Origin: an endosymbiont of Bathymodiolus septemdierum str. Myojin knoll
Lineage (GTDB): Bacteria; Pseudomonadota; Gammaproteobacteria; PS1; Pseudothioglobaceae
DNA: 64,000 nt
NCBI RefSeq assembly: GCF_001547755.1
Contig: NZ_AP013042.1
Span: 868,001-932,000, forward strand
Reading direction: 5' to 3'
In this document: positions 18,544-26,470 of the stretch, in pieces
How the letters are laid out: each line of letters begins with the position of its first letter
Position numbering within the stretch: the stretch's first letter is position 1
Notes under the pieces: generated by a model
Database searches by the model: none
The model's input: the letters and a program-made list of their open reading frames with translations, nothing else
Told to the model about the DNA's origin: nothing
Program-made: the position numbers and the translations under genes

Positions 18544-19014
18544 ATGAATACATACTTACTATTAAAAAGTTTACATATACTTGGTGTAGTGCTATTTCTT
18601 GGCAATATCATTATCACCGGTTGGTGGAAAGTTATGGCTGACCGCACAAAAAACAAACAAATCATTGCTTTTGCTCAACATCAAGTAACACTTACTGATT
18701 ATGTTTTCACGCTTGGAGGGGTATTGCTTGTTTTAGCCACAGGGATAGCTAATGCAATGCTGCATGAACTAGACTATTCCTCAATAAAATGGTTGGCTTG
18801 GGGGTATTGGCTATTTATCGCATCTGGCATCATTTGGGCGGCAATATTGATTCCAGTACAAATTAAACAAGCAAGAATGGCTAAACAATTTTCTGAACAA
18901 GAGCCAATACCAGAGCAATATTGGAAATTAGGAAATTTATGGATAGTCTTTGGCACATTAGCAACTTTATTACCACTGGCTAACTTATATTGGATGGTGT
19001 TCAAACCAATATGA
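18544..19014 (+). CDS. DUF2269-family integral membrane protein
   Basis: The 156-residue product has four likely membrane segments (about residues 6-27, 50-70, 80-104 and 128-152) and the HILGVVLFLGNIIITGWWK start typical of DUF2269 proteins, whose function is unknown. A GAGGA ribosome site is 7 bp upstream. It follows the DUF2141 frame and is followed at once by a truncated attC site, so both belong to the second cassette. Confidence 0.85.
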   Translation: MNTYLLLKSLHILGVVLFLGNIIITGWWKVMADRTKNKQIIAFAQHQVTLTDYVFTLGGVLLVLATGIANAMLHELDYSSIKWLAWGYWLFIASGIIWAAILIPVQIKQARMAKQFSEQEPIPEQYWKLGNLWIVFGTLATLLPLANLYWMVFKPI

Positions 19015-19015
19015 T

Positions 19016-19033
19016 CCTAACAAATCATTCCAG
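19016..19033 (+). repeat. Truncated integron attC site 2 (5' half only)
   Basis: CCTAACAAATCATTCCAG is identical to the left half of attC 3 and nearly so to attC 1, but the central stem and the right half (CTGAATTCAAG-R') are missing. The sequence continues as an open frame ending at about 19123 (PVFVALSVVGFNIYGFYY), which has no start and looks like the tail of a lost membrane-protein gene. A deletion has probably removed the right half of the site and the front of the next gene. Confidence 0.75.
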
Positions 19034-19143
19034 TATTTGTAGCACTAAGTGTTGTAGGATTTAATATTTATGGATTCTATTATTCGTTTGCTCTTGGAAT
19101 CAATAGAATTTCACTAGCAAAATAATCTCCATTATTTCATAAT

Positions 19144-19257
19144 ATGACAACAGATATGCTTTTTCCAATATTCTTATTCTTAATTGCGTCTATCTTTATG
19201 GTTATAACAATGCCGTTTTTGATTGTCAAGATTCAAGAGTTGTTTGAGAGAAAATAA
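19144..19257 (+). CDS. 37-residue single-pass membrane peptide
   Basis: An ATG at 19144 opens a 37-codon frame with one long hydrophobic stretch (LFPIFLFLIASIFMVITMPFL) followed by a short charged tail. No family is recognised and the ribosome site is weak. It fills most of the roughly 300-bp stretch between truncated attC 2 and hicB. The remainder of that stretch holds the gene remnant described with attC 2 and an AT-rich segment likely to contain the hicB promoter. Confidence 0.4.
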   Translation: MTTDMLFPIFLFLIASIFMVITMPFLIVKIQELFERK

Positions 19258-19317
19258 TTAAGATTAGTATTTACTAAATGATAAAATTGTAAGCATTAAA
19301 TTTAATACAAATAAATT

Positions 19318-19536
19318 ATGAAAACAATAATTAAAAAAGATGGTGATGGTTATTTAGCTAGAATAGAAGGACATCAAAATTTATTTGCATTTGCTTATTC
19401 CGAAAAAGAGGCAATTATGGAATTAAAAAATGTTGTTGAGATGGTGATGGATTATCATCTTGAACAAGTAAACGATGAAAGAATTATCAGGAATGAATTA
19501 ACTCATGCGGTAGAAGAGTATGCCGTTCAAGTATAA
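19318..19536 (+). CDS. hicB: HicB-like antitoxin (short form)
   Basis: The 72-residue product has the HicB-type partial RNase H fold start (IIKKDGDGYLARIEG, then EKEAIMELKNVVE) but lacks the usual C-terminal DNA-binding domain. HicB proteins bind and neutralise HicA. It overlaps hicA by 17 bp. The antitoxin-first order is the reverse of the second hic pair near 62.7 kb. It lies in the third integron cassette. Confidence 0.8.
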   Translation: MKTIIKKDGDGYLARIEGHQNLFAFAYSEKEAIMELKNVVEMVMDYHLEQVNDERIIRNELTHAVEEYAVQV

Positions 19537-19729
19537 AGAATTTGAAAAAAAGTTAACAAAACTTGGGTACAGGGTTGTGCGTCAAAAAGGTTCGCATGTT
19601 ATATTTTCAGATGGGAAAAATACTTTTCCGGTACCGAATCACGGTTCAAAAAATATTTCTCCTGGTGTTGAGAGGCAATTATTAAAAATACTAGATTTAA
19701 CAATCAATGAATTTAGAAAAATCAAGTAG
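19520..19729 (+). CDS. hicA: HicA-family mRNA interferase toxin
   Basis: The 69-residue protein has the dsRBD-like HicA fold: FEKKLTKLGYRVVRQKGSHVIF with the catalytic-type His in GSH, and VPNHGSKNISPGVERQLLK. HicA toxins cleave mRNA. It ends 4 bp before attC 3, the expected layout of a cassette gene. Toxin-antitoxin cassettes are known to stabilise chromosomal integron arrays. Confidence 0.88.
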   Translation: MPFKYKEFEKKLTKLGYRVVRQKGSHVIFSDGKNTFPVPNHGSKNISPGVERQLLKILDLTINEFRKIK

Positions 19730-19733
19730 AGCA

Positions 19734-19789
19734 CCTAACAAATCATTCCAGCCGACTGCTAAGGCGTCGGCTGAATTCAAGCGCTAAGG
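19734..19789 (+). repeat. Integron attC recombination site 3
   Basis: The 56-bp site has R'' CCTAAC, AAATCATTCCAG, a perfect 8-bp stem CAGCCGAC/GTCGGCTG, GAATTCAAGC and then GCTAAGG where R' should read GTTRRRY. The left side and stem are intact, but the GTT of the right core has become GCT, so recombination there may be weakened. It marks the right edge of the cassette region. Confidence 0.82.
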
Positions 19790-19794
19790 GCTTG

Positions 19795-19813
19795 AGTAAT
19801 GATAATCATTCAA
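19795..19813 (+). promoter_or_regulatory. Fur box
   Basis: TAATGATAATCATT (19797-19810) matches the 14-bp core of the classic Fur consensus exactly and is itself a near-palindrome. It lies 17 bp before the ATG of the Bfd-like gene, where bound Fur would block transcription or initiation. Bfd genes are Fur-regulated in E. coli, so the pairing makes sense. Confidence 0.8.
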
Positions 19814-19826
19814 AGAGAATATATAA

Positions 19827-20051
19827 ATGAGCTGTTGCAATACAAAAATTAATGAAAAAATATTATGTTATTGTTTTAATATTAGTGAGAATGCTTATCT
19901 TGAGGCGCTAGAGGCTGGCAAAGGCGCTGTACTGAAAGATTTTGTGGTGTTTCAAACTAAGTACAATTATTGCAATTGTGAAAACTTAAACCCTGCAAAA
20001 CATTGTTGCTTAAAAGACTTTAAGACAATAGAAAGAGCACGCTCTAAGTAA
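19827..20051 (+). CDS. BFD-like [2Fe-2S] ferredoxin
   Basis: The 74-residue product has nine cysteines. C-Y-C-F-N at about residue 14 matches the first pair of BFD-like domains, and the later C-N-C and C-C (NPAKHCCLKDF) resemble the version found in CopZ-type and NirB-like proteins. BFD proteins help release iron from bacterioferritin or carry electrons. The Fur box just upstream supports an iron role. It follows attC 3 but looks like a chromosomal gene. Its 3' end overlaps convergent pabB by 8 bp. Confidence 0.75.
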   Translation: MSCCNTKINEKILCYCFNISENAYLEALEAGKGAVLKDFVVFQTKYNYCNCENLNPAKHCCLKDFKTIERARSK

Positions 20052-21333
20052 AAATCTTCAACATTCCTTGTGCTTTATGCTCGGTTTCTGCTAATTCCCG
20101 CTGGGCAATTGAATCAAAGACGATTCCTGCCCCAGCTCTGAAAGTTAGCGTTTTATCTTGTTGCGTAAGGGTGCGAATCAAAATATTGAAATCCATTTTT
20201 CCATTGCTAGAAATATAACCAAGCGATCCTGTATAGGCTTGCCTAGGCATTTGTTCGAGTTCACTGATAATTTGCATACAGCGAATTTTTGGACAACCAG
20301 TAATAGTACCACCAGGGAATAAAGCACAGACTAAGTCTTTAATCGTCATATTTTTCTTGAGTTTACCCCGGATATTGGAAACAATATGGTGGACAAATGG
20401 ATAAGTTTCTAGCGTCATTATCTCATTGACATGAATTGAGCCATATTGACAGACTCTACCAAGATCATTGCGTTCTAGGTCAAGTAGCATAATATGTTCG
20501 GCTTGTTCTTTAGGGTGATTAATGAGTTGCTTCTTTATCTGTTCATCTTCTTCCCCCTGCCCTCGAGGGTGGGTACCAGCAATTGGACGAGTTTCTATTT
20601 GATTATTATCAACACTAAATAGACGCTCGGGGGAAGATGAAATGATACTAAAATCGTCAAATTGCGCCAAAGCGGCGAATGGTGCAGGGTTAGCATGCTT
20701 GAGTGCTTGATAGAGCTGAGCTGGCGCAACATCGTTATCCAGCGTATATTGCCATTGTCGGGAGAGGTTAACTTGAAAAACATCGCCGGCAATAATGTAA
20801 TCACGACTGCGTTGTACACCATCGATGAATTTACTTTCTTGCTCTGATAAGAGTTTTCCTTTAATGGTACTTGATTTTATCATTTGACATTGTTCAATAT
20901 CTGACAGCACTTGGTTGATGCGTTGTTGGTCGTCAAACTGGTCAAGTAGATAGGTTTTATTTTTTTGATGGTCAATAACGATGGCAGTAGGGATTTTGAC
21001 GGCAATGGCAATGGGTTGTTCACTTGTATATAAGTCGTTTTTTAATGTCGGCTCAATTTGCCCGATAAGTTCGTAGGATAAATACACAAACCAGCCACCT
21101 GTAAAGGGTAAATCGCTTTTTATACTTGTTGTATCGACTTTAGATTCTAATTCAGAGAGAAAATCAAAATCGTCCAAACCCTCAAGAATAATTCTATCTG
21201 CAGGGTGTGCAAAGAGGATAGAATAGCGGTTATTGTCATTGTGATTAACGCTTTCCAATAGAAAAGGATAGCGCTGCGTATTAAAATAGCACAATGTGTC
21301 TAACGCTACCCTGGGTATCGGTAAGGGTTTCAC
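20044..21333 (-). CDS. pabB: Aminodeoxychorismate synthase component I
   Basis: PabB converts chorismate to aminodeoxychorismate for folate. The 429-residue protein has the chorismate-binding domain with SSSPERL, LLDLERNDLGRV, GTITGCPKIRCM and the AGAGIVFDS end. The N-terminal half is short, as in PabB. The motif PIAGT replaces the PIKGT whose Lys acts in E. coli PabB. TrpE-type proteins also have PIAGT, so an anthranilate synthase role cannot be ruled out, though the length (TrpE is about 500) and lack of a trp neighbour favour PabB. Confidence 0.85.
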   Translation of the reverse strand: MKPLPIPRVALDTLCYFNTQRYPFLLESVNHNDNNRYSILFAHPADRIILEGLDDFDFLSELESKVDTTSIKSDLPFTGGWFVYLSYELIGQIEPTLKNDLYTSEQPIAIAVKIPTAIVIDHQKNKTYLLDQFDDQQRINQVLSDIEQCQMIKSSTIKGKLLSEQESKFIDGVQRSRDYIIAGDVFQVNLSRQWQYTLDNDVAPAQLYQALKHANPAPFAALAQFDDFSIISSSPERLFSVDNNQIETRPIAGTHPRGQGEEDEQIKKQLINHPKEQAEHIMLLDLERNDLGRVCQYGSIHVNEIMTLETYPFVHHIVSNIRGKLKKNMTIKDLVCALFPGGTITGCPKIRCMQIISELEQMPRQAYTGSLGYISSNGKMDFNILIRTLTQQDKTLTFRAGAGIVFDSIAQRELAETEHKAQGMLKIFT

Positions 21334-21352
21334 ACTATTAAAGTTTTAAAAG

Positions 21353-21916
21353 TTATTCGTAGATAAACTCAACACGGCGATTTTTCTGCCAGCCAGTTTC
21401 ATTATTCAGTGGGCTGATTGGTTTTTCTTCGCCGTAAGCAATAACTGTAATTCTATCTTTAATGCCTTCATAAAAACCCATTGCCTCTTTAACGCTCAAG
21501 GCACGATTTTCAGAAAGAGCCAAATTGTATTCACGGGTGCCTCGGGTGTCTGCATGCCCTTCTAGGCGTAATCTGATCTGTGGGTTGTCTTGCATAAATT
21601 GCACATGTTTGGAGATTTCTTGCGCAACTTCTTCACTTACTTTACTGACATCGAAGTCAAAATACAGAGTAAATTTAGTGCCGTTGGCTTTTAAAACCGT
21701 TAACACCTGCTCTCTTTCTCTTTCAGGCATTGCTTCTGTTGTTGATTGCACTTCTTCCGTCCATTTAAAACTTGATTGCTCGCCGATAATTGCAGGAATT
21801 TCGCTTTGCCCCCTATCTTCAATAATCGCTTTATTGTCGTTAGACTTACTAGGATCACCTGTTACTGAACACGCATTGAGTATGGCGACCAATGGTAAAA
21901 TAATTAATACTTTCAT
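21353..21916 (-). CDS. pal: Peptidoglycan-associated lipoprotein Pal
   Basis: Pal anchors the outer membrane to peptidoglycan and works with TolB. The 187-residue product has a lipoprotein signal with lipobox LNAC (Cys16) and a C-terminal OmpA-like domain with FDFDVSKVSEE, LEGHADTRGTREYNLALSENRA and NRRVEFIYE. It follows tolB by 17 bp. tolQRA are not in the window. Confidence 0.95.
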   Translation of the reverse strand: MKVLIILPLVAILNACSVTGDPSKSNDNKAIIEDRGQSEIPAIIGEQSSFKWTEEVQSTTEAMPEREREQVLTVLKANGTKFTLYFDFDVSKVSEEVAQEISKHVQFMQDNPQIRLRLEGHADTRGTREYNLALSENRALSVKEAMGFYEGIKDRITVIAYGEEKPISPLNNETGWQKNRRVEFIYE

Positions 21917-21933
21917 TTCTCTCTCCTATTTTT

Positions 21934-23226
21934 TTATTGCTGTAAATGAGTCGACCAATTTGGCTCTCTAACCTCTGCATTGTGTGAAGACAACTCATAT
22001 GAACGATTGCCCTCCACGGATACGACTGATAATACACCTGTTCCTCTGTGGTTACTGGAAAAGACAATCATATCACCATTCGGTGAAAAATGTGGTGATT
22101 CGTCTAATGTACCGTTACTTATCACCGTTAATTCATTGGTTTTGGTATTCAATAGCGCAATACGATAATCGTTATCCACACGGTGCACCAAGGCTAACTG
22201 CTTACCGTCGGGAGAAAAAGTTGCTTTGGCATTATAACGCCCTGCAAAACTAACACGATTAATGCGGTTGGTTTTTAAATTTCTAATGTAAACCTGTGGT
22301 TGACCAGAACGATCAGAAGTAAAGACGATATACTTGCCATCAGCAGAATAGCTGGCCTCTGTGTCGATGCCCTTGTGCTTAGTCCAGCGGATAAAACGCT
22401 TGGTTTCTAAATTATATTCATAAATATCTTTGTTACCCTTATAAGACATAGTCATTAACAAACTTTTTCCATTTGGATGCCAGCTCGGTGACGAAGCAAG
22501 TCCATCAAAATGAGGCAATCTTTGAATTTTTTTATTTACAAATGGATACCAAACAAACACCTCTGAACGCCCATTTTCAAAAGAAACATAAGCAATTTTC
22601 TTATCTTTATAACGGCGGTCTGGCGACCAAACTGGGGAAAGCATTGGGCTTGTGTGTTTGACACGACTTTTGGCATTTTTAGCGTCAGCATCAGAGATGT
22701 TAAGTTGGTAAATTTTTTTACCACTACTCTCACCCTTTTTTACCGTTATATAAGTCAGTAGCGTATTAAATGAGCCATTTTCGCCCAACAATATCTCGTA
22801 AATGCTGTCGCTGATTTGATGAGCAACCTTTCTAAAGCCACTAACACTAACAAGTGTCGATTGCGAGAGGAGTTTTGCATTACTGTAAACATCGTATACA
22901 ACAAAGGTGAGCCGATAAAGTTCGCTACTTTCTTGCTTGATAGTGCCGAAAACCAGTGCCTCTATGTTTTGCTGTTTCCAAAATTCTGGTTTAAAACTCT
23001 CTACGGTAGCATTGGGAACAAGAACGCTAAAGCGACCTGAACGGGTTAGATTGTCGTGAATGATTTTTGAAATGTCTTTGTCGTGTGCACCCTTGCCGAT
23101 TAATTGGAATTTGCTAATGGCAATCGGGAAAGCGTTTTCATCTTTTTTAACCACGGTAACTTCTAACGCACTATGGGCAACGCCAACGCTGAGAATAAAA
23201 AATAACAGCAATCGACTTAGCTTCAT
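21934..23226 (-). CDS. tolB: Periplasmic Tol-Pal protein TolB
   Basis: TolB is the periplasmic beta-propeller that interacts with Pal and TolA. The 430-residue protein has a signal peptide (LLLFFILSVGVAHSA), an N-terminal domain and WD-like blades with repeated SP-WSPDR, SWHPNGKSL, SYSADGKYIVFTSDRSGQPQ and FSPDGKQLA. The ATG overlaps the iscX stop by 4 bp (ATGA), so the two are coupled. Confidence 0.96.
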   Translation of the reverse strand: MKLSRLLLFFILSVGVAHSALEVTVVKKDENAFPIAISKFQLIGKGAHDKDISKIIHDNLTRSGRFSVLVPNATVESFKPEFWKQQNIEALVFGTIKQESSELYRLTFVVYDVYSNAKLLSQSTLVSVSGFRKVAHQISDSIYEILLGENGSFNTLLTYITVKKGESSGKKIYQLNISDADAKNAKSRVKHTSPMLSPVWSPDRRYKDKKIAYVSFENGRSEVFVWYPFVNKKIQRLPHFDGLASSPSWHPNGKSLLMTMSYKGNKDIYEYNLETKRFIRWTKHKGIDTEASYSADGKYIVFTSDRSGQPQVYIRNLKTNRINRVSFAGRYNAKATFSPDGKQLALVHRVDNDYRIALLNTKTNELTVISNGTLDESPHFSPNGDMIVFSSNHRGTGVLSVVSVEGNRSYELSSHNAEVREPNWSTHLQQ

Positions 23227-23417
23227 TCTCTCTCTTCAAGCCAGCTCATTTGTATTGCTTCTAAGATTTTTTCACCTGATTTTTCTTCATCATCATCAAA
23301 TTCTTCAAGGGCAATGACCATTTTTCGTAAATCCACAAAATTGACATAAGTTGGGTCAAAATCAGGATGTGCTTCATCTAAAGCAATCGCAATATCTAGA
23401 GAATCAGTCCAAAGCAT
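23223..23417 (-). CDS. iscX: IscX, Fe-S assembly accessory protein
   Basis: IscX is a small acidic protein that binds IscS and iron and tunes cluster assembly. The 64-residue product, MLWTDSLDIAIALDEAHPDF onward, closely follows E. coli IscX, including the DFDDD block and the WLEE end. I chose the ATG at 23417 over a TTG 15 bp upstream. It is normally the last gene of the isc operon, but here it stands about 14 kb away, coupled to tolB. Confidence 0.9.
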   Translation of the reverse strand: MLWTDSLDIAIALDEAHPDFDPTYVNFVDLRKMVIALEEFDDDEEKSGEKILEAIQMSWLEERE

Positions 23418-23473
23418 ACTTATATTTATCAAAAATAATTAAAGACTAATTTTAACGGATAAAACATATTAGG

Positions 23474-25600
23474 TTAGTTTTTTTTATTGCGATTACTACG
23501 CACTACTGAATGGACAAATTCCAAGCTTTTAATGGCATACATTATTTCATCAAGTTTAGCAATATTAGGAACATTGACAATGAAATTAAGCCCCTTCATA
23601 GTGTTGTCTCGCTCTTCCACTTCAATATTTTCAATATTAACATTAATCTTAGCAATCGCATTGGCAATAGAAGCTAGCATACCTCGTCGATTTTCAATTT
23701 TCACACAAATACCGACTTCAAACTCTTCTCCTTCACTTTGCTGCCAATCTACTGCCATCCATTGCTCATTTTTTTGCTTGGCATGAATTAAATTACCGCA
23801 GTCAGATCGGTGTAAGACCATTCCCTTAGTGGTTGTCAATATACCTGCTACTTTGTCGCCTGGAATTGGATAACAACAGTGAGCAAAGCTGATTGGTTTA
23901 CCTTTAATACCTTTGATACTAATACGATTAGCATTGATGTCACATTCTTTTTCATGTAATTTATTAAGCACAAAAGAAATTAAAATCTCAGATAAGGCAA
24001 TTTTAATGTGAAGTTCATCCTTGTTTTCACATTTAAGCTCAGTTAAACACGCTTGCCATTTTTTATCGCTAATAACTATATCATTACCCTGATAATCTAA
24101 GGCGTTAGTAAGTAAATAATCGCCTAACTGTATTAGTTCAAAGGTAGATTCTTCTTTAAGTTTAGCCTTAATAGAGACCTTGGCTTTTGCTGTTACAGCA
24201 ATATTCAACCAATCTGGATGTGGTTTGGCACTTTTATCGGTGATAATCTCAATGGTTTGCCCTGATTTTAATACCGTAGATACGGGTGAATCAATTCTAT
24301 CAATTTTCACTTTAAGTGTGTGATTGCCCACTTTGGTATGGATAGCATAAGCAAAATCTATCGCAGTAGACTGATAAGGCAGTTGGATAATCTTACCTTT
24401 TGGTGTAAAAACAAAGACTTCAGATGGGAATAAATCATTTTTAGTTTTCTCTAAGAATTCAATAGAAGTATCTGAATTTTTTTGGATGTCTAACAAAGAA
24501 CCTAGCCAATTATTGGCTAATTCTGCAAAATCACCCTCTTTACTCTTGTCTTTACTTTTATAATACCAGTGTGCTGCAATGCCGTATTCAGAGATAAAAT
24601 CCATATCCGTCGTGCGAATTTGTACCTCAATAAACACTTTGCTTGGACCAAATAAAACAGTATGCAAAGATTGATAGCCATTGGCTTTTGGCAGGGCAAT
24701 GTAATCTTTAAATTTACCTGGCAAGGGTTTGTACAAATTATGCGCAATACCTAAAGCCTGATAACAGTCTGGTAAATTGTCAACCACCACTCTAAAGGCA
24801 AATATATCCAATATTTGTGAGAATTTTAACTTCTGCTGATGCATCTTTTTGTAAATACTGTAAGTGGTTTTTTTGCGACCGCTAATGGAAAATTGAGACA
24901 TCCCCTCTTGGGTTAAACGACGCTCAAATTCTTCTTGAATACTGTTGATATTTTTTTTTAAATTACCGTATCGTTTATTAATTTGATGGCTCATTACTGT
25001 GTATCGATATGGATACATAAACCGAAAGCATAAATCTTCCAATTCTGCTCTAATATTATTCAAGCCCAATCGACGAGCAATTGGCGCATGAATTTCAGAG
25101 GTTTCTTTGGCAATTCTATATTGTTTTTCTCGTTTTACCGCCCCTAGCGTACGCATATTGTGCAATCTATCTGCCAATTTAATCATCATTACCCGCATAT
25201 CGGCACTCATTGCCAAAAACAACTTCCTAAAATTTCGTGCCTGCTGGTCAATACTTGAATTAAATTCTAAATCTGTTAATTTAGAGACGCCCTGAACAAT
25301 ATGCGCCACCTCTTTACCAAAATCTTTAGCAATACTTTCGTATGTCAGCGTTGTATCTTCAATACAATCGTGCAAGAGTGCAGCGACAATGCAACAACTG
25401 TCAAGTTTAAGTTCTGCCAAAATCATTGCCACGCTAATTGGGTGAAATACATACGCTTCACCCGATTGACGATATTGCCCATCATGTGCCGTTGCGGCGA
25501 CCATATAAGCCCTGTAAACATCGTCTACTTGTGCTTTTGACATATAGGCGCTCAATGTATCACATAGGTCACTGATTAATATTCTATTAGAAAAAGGCAT
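23474..25600 (-). CDS. spoT: Bifunctional (p)ppGpp synthetase/hydrolase SpoT
   Basis: SpoT makes and degrades the alarmone (p)ppGpp. The 708-residue protein has an intact HD hydrolase domain (GQYRQSGEAYVFHPI, ALLHDCIEDT), a synthetase domain (DIFAFRVVV, GKFKDYI, NGYQSLHT, EYGIAAHWYYK), a TGS domain (VFVFTPKGKIIQLP) and a C-terminal ACT domain. The intact HD residues identify SpoT rather than RelA. The frame runs 60 codons further to 25780, but that part overlaps the divergent bamD start; MPFSNRILIS at 25600 is the natural start. Confidence 0.95.
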   Translation of the reverse strand: MPFSNRILISDLCDTLSAYMSKAQVDDVYRAYMVAATAHDGQYRQSGEAYVFHPISVAMILAELKLDSCCIVAALLHDCIEDTTLTYESIAKDFGKEVAHIVQGVSKLTDLEFNSSIDQQARNFRKLFLAMSADMRVMMIKLADRLHNMRTLGAVKREKQYRIAKETSEIHAPIARRLGLNNIRAELEDLCFRFMYPYRYTVMSHQINKRYGNLKKNINSIQEEFERRLTQEGMSQFSISGRKKTTYSIYKKMHQQKLKFSQILDIFAFRVVVDNLPDCYQALGIAHNLYKPLPGKFKDYIALPKANGYQSLHTVLFGPSKVFIEVQIRTTDMDFISEYGIAAHWYYKSKDKSKEGDFAELANNWLGSLLDIQKNSDTSIEFLEKTKNDLFPSEVFVFTPKGKIIQLPYQSTAIDFAYAIHTKVGNHTLKVKIDRIDSPVSTVLKSGQTIEIITDKSAKPHPDWLNIAVTAKAKVSIKAKLKEESTFELIQLGDYLLTNALDYQGNDIVISDKKWQACLTELKCENKDELHIKIALSEILISFVLNKLHEKECDINANRISIKGIKGKPISFAHCCYPIPGDKVAGILTTTKGMVLHRSDCGNLIHAKQKNEQWMAVDWQQSEGEEFEVGICVKIENRRGMLASIANAIAKINVNIENIEVEERDNTMKGLNFIVNVPNIAKLDEIMYAIKSLEFVHSVVRSNRNKKN

Positions 25601-25682
25601 CTTATTTTGATTGGTGAAAATATTTTTATTATACAAACCTATCAGTATAATATTGTCACATAAATAACAAATAACAATACCC

Positions 25683-26456
25683 ATGAAAAACACACTTAAA
25701 CTTATTGCCACTCTTCTTCTTTTAGCGTTATCACTCAATGGTTGCCTTTGGGAAGATGAAAAAAGAGAGTCCATTACCAAAGGTTGGTCGCCAAAAACAT
25801 TCTTTAATCAGGCAAAAGAAGAGGCTTCAGCAGGATCCATCAATAAAGCAATCGGATTATACGAGCAGCTGCAAGCGGCTTACCCGGGCTCTAAATACGC
25901 CATACAAGCCAAACTGGAAGTTGCCTATGCCTTATACAAATCTGGAGACTATGATGAGGCGATTTTGCGTTTAAATGACTACATTAAGCTTTTTCCTGAG
26001 CATTTTTCAACGCCGTATGCCTATTATTTACGAGGCGTTATTTCTGAAAGTAAATCTCGCTCTATCTTAGATGGCATTATGACTGATAATGCCCAGCGTG
26101 ATATTGATTCTGTGCGTGATTCTTTCAATTATTATATGGCGTTAATCGAAAAATTTCCTAAGACCGAATATGCTGAAGAAGCAAAAACACGCCTGATTAT
26201 TTTAAGAAACATTCTAGCGCGACACGAATTATTTGTTGCCATTTATTACACCAAAAGAAAGGCCAACATCGCCGCTATTAATCGCACAAAATTCATTATT
26301 GAAAAATATCCAAATACGCCGTCAGTTCCTGCGGCGCTACATTTAATGGCATATAACTACGATCGCATAGATATGCAAACTTTGGCAAAAGATACGCGTC
26401 GTGTATTGATAAAAAGTTACCCAACCTATACGCCACACTACACGCTAGATGATTAA
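25683..26456 (+). CDS. bamD: Outer membrane assembly lipoprotein BamD
   Basis: BamD is an essential part of the BAM complex that inserts beta-barrel proteins. The 257-residue product has a lipoprotein signal with lipobox LNGC (Cys21), then five TPR-like helical repeats with typical blocks (YPGSKYAIQAKLEVAYALY, LFPEHFSTPYAYYLRG, FPKTEYAEEAKTRL). Length matches the family. It is divergent from spoT. Confidence 0.95.
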   Translation: MKNTLKLIATLLLLALSLNGCLWEDEKRESITKGWSPKTFFNQAKEEASAGSINKAIGLYEQLQAAYPGSKYAIQAKLEVAYALYKSGDYDEAILRLNDYIKLFPEHFSTPYAYYLRGVISESKSRSILDGIMTDNAQRDIDSVRDSFNYYMALIEKFPKTEYAEEAKTRLIILRNILARHELFVAIYYTKRKANIAAINRTKFIIEKYPNTPSVPAALHLMAYNYDRIDMQTLAKDTRRVLIKSYPTYTPHYTLDD

Positions 26457-26470
26457 AATCCGCCGTTTGT

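Noticed and set aside
25601-25780. A 60-residue N-terminal extension of SpoT with a membrane-like segment
   Set aside because: It overlaps the divergent bamD start and its promoter, and the homologous SpoT start fits the ATG at 25600.
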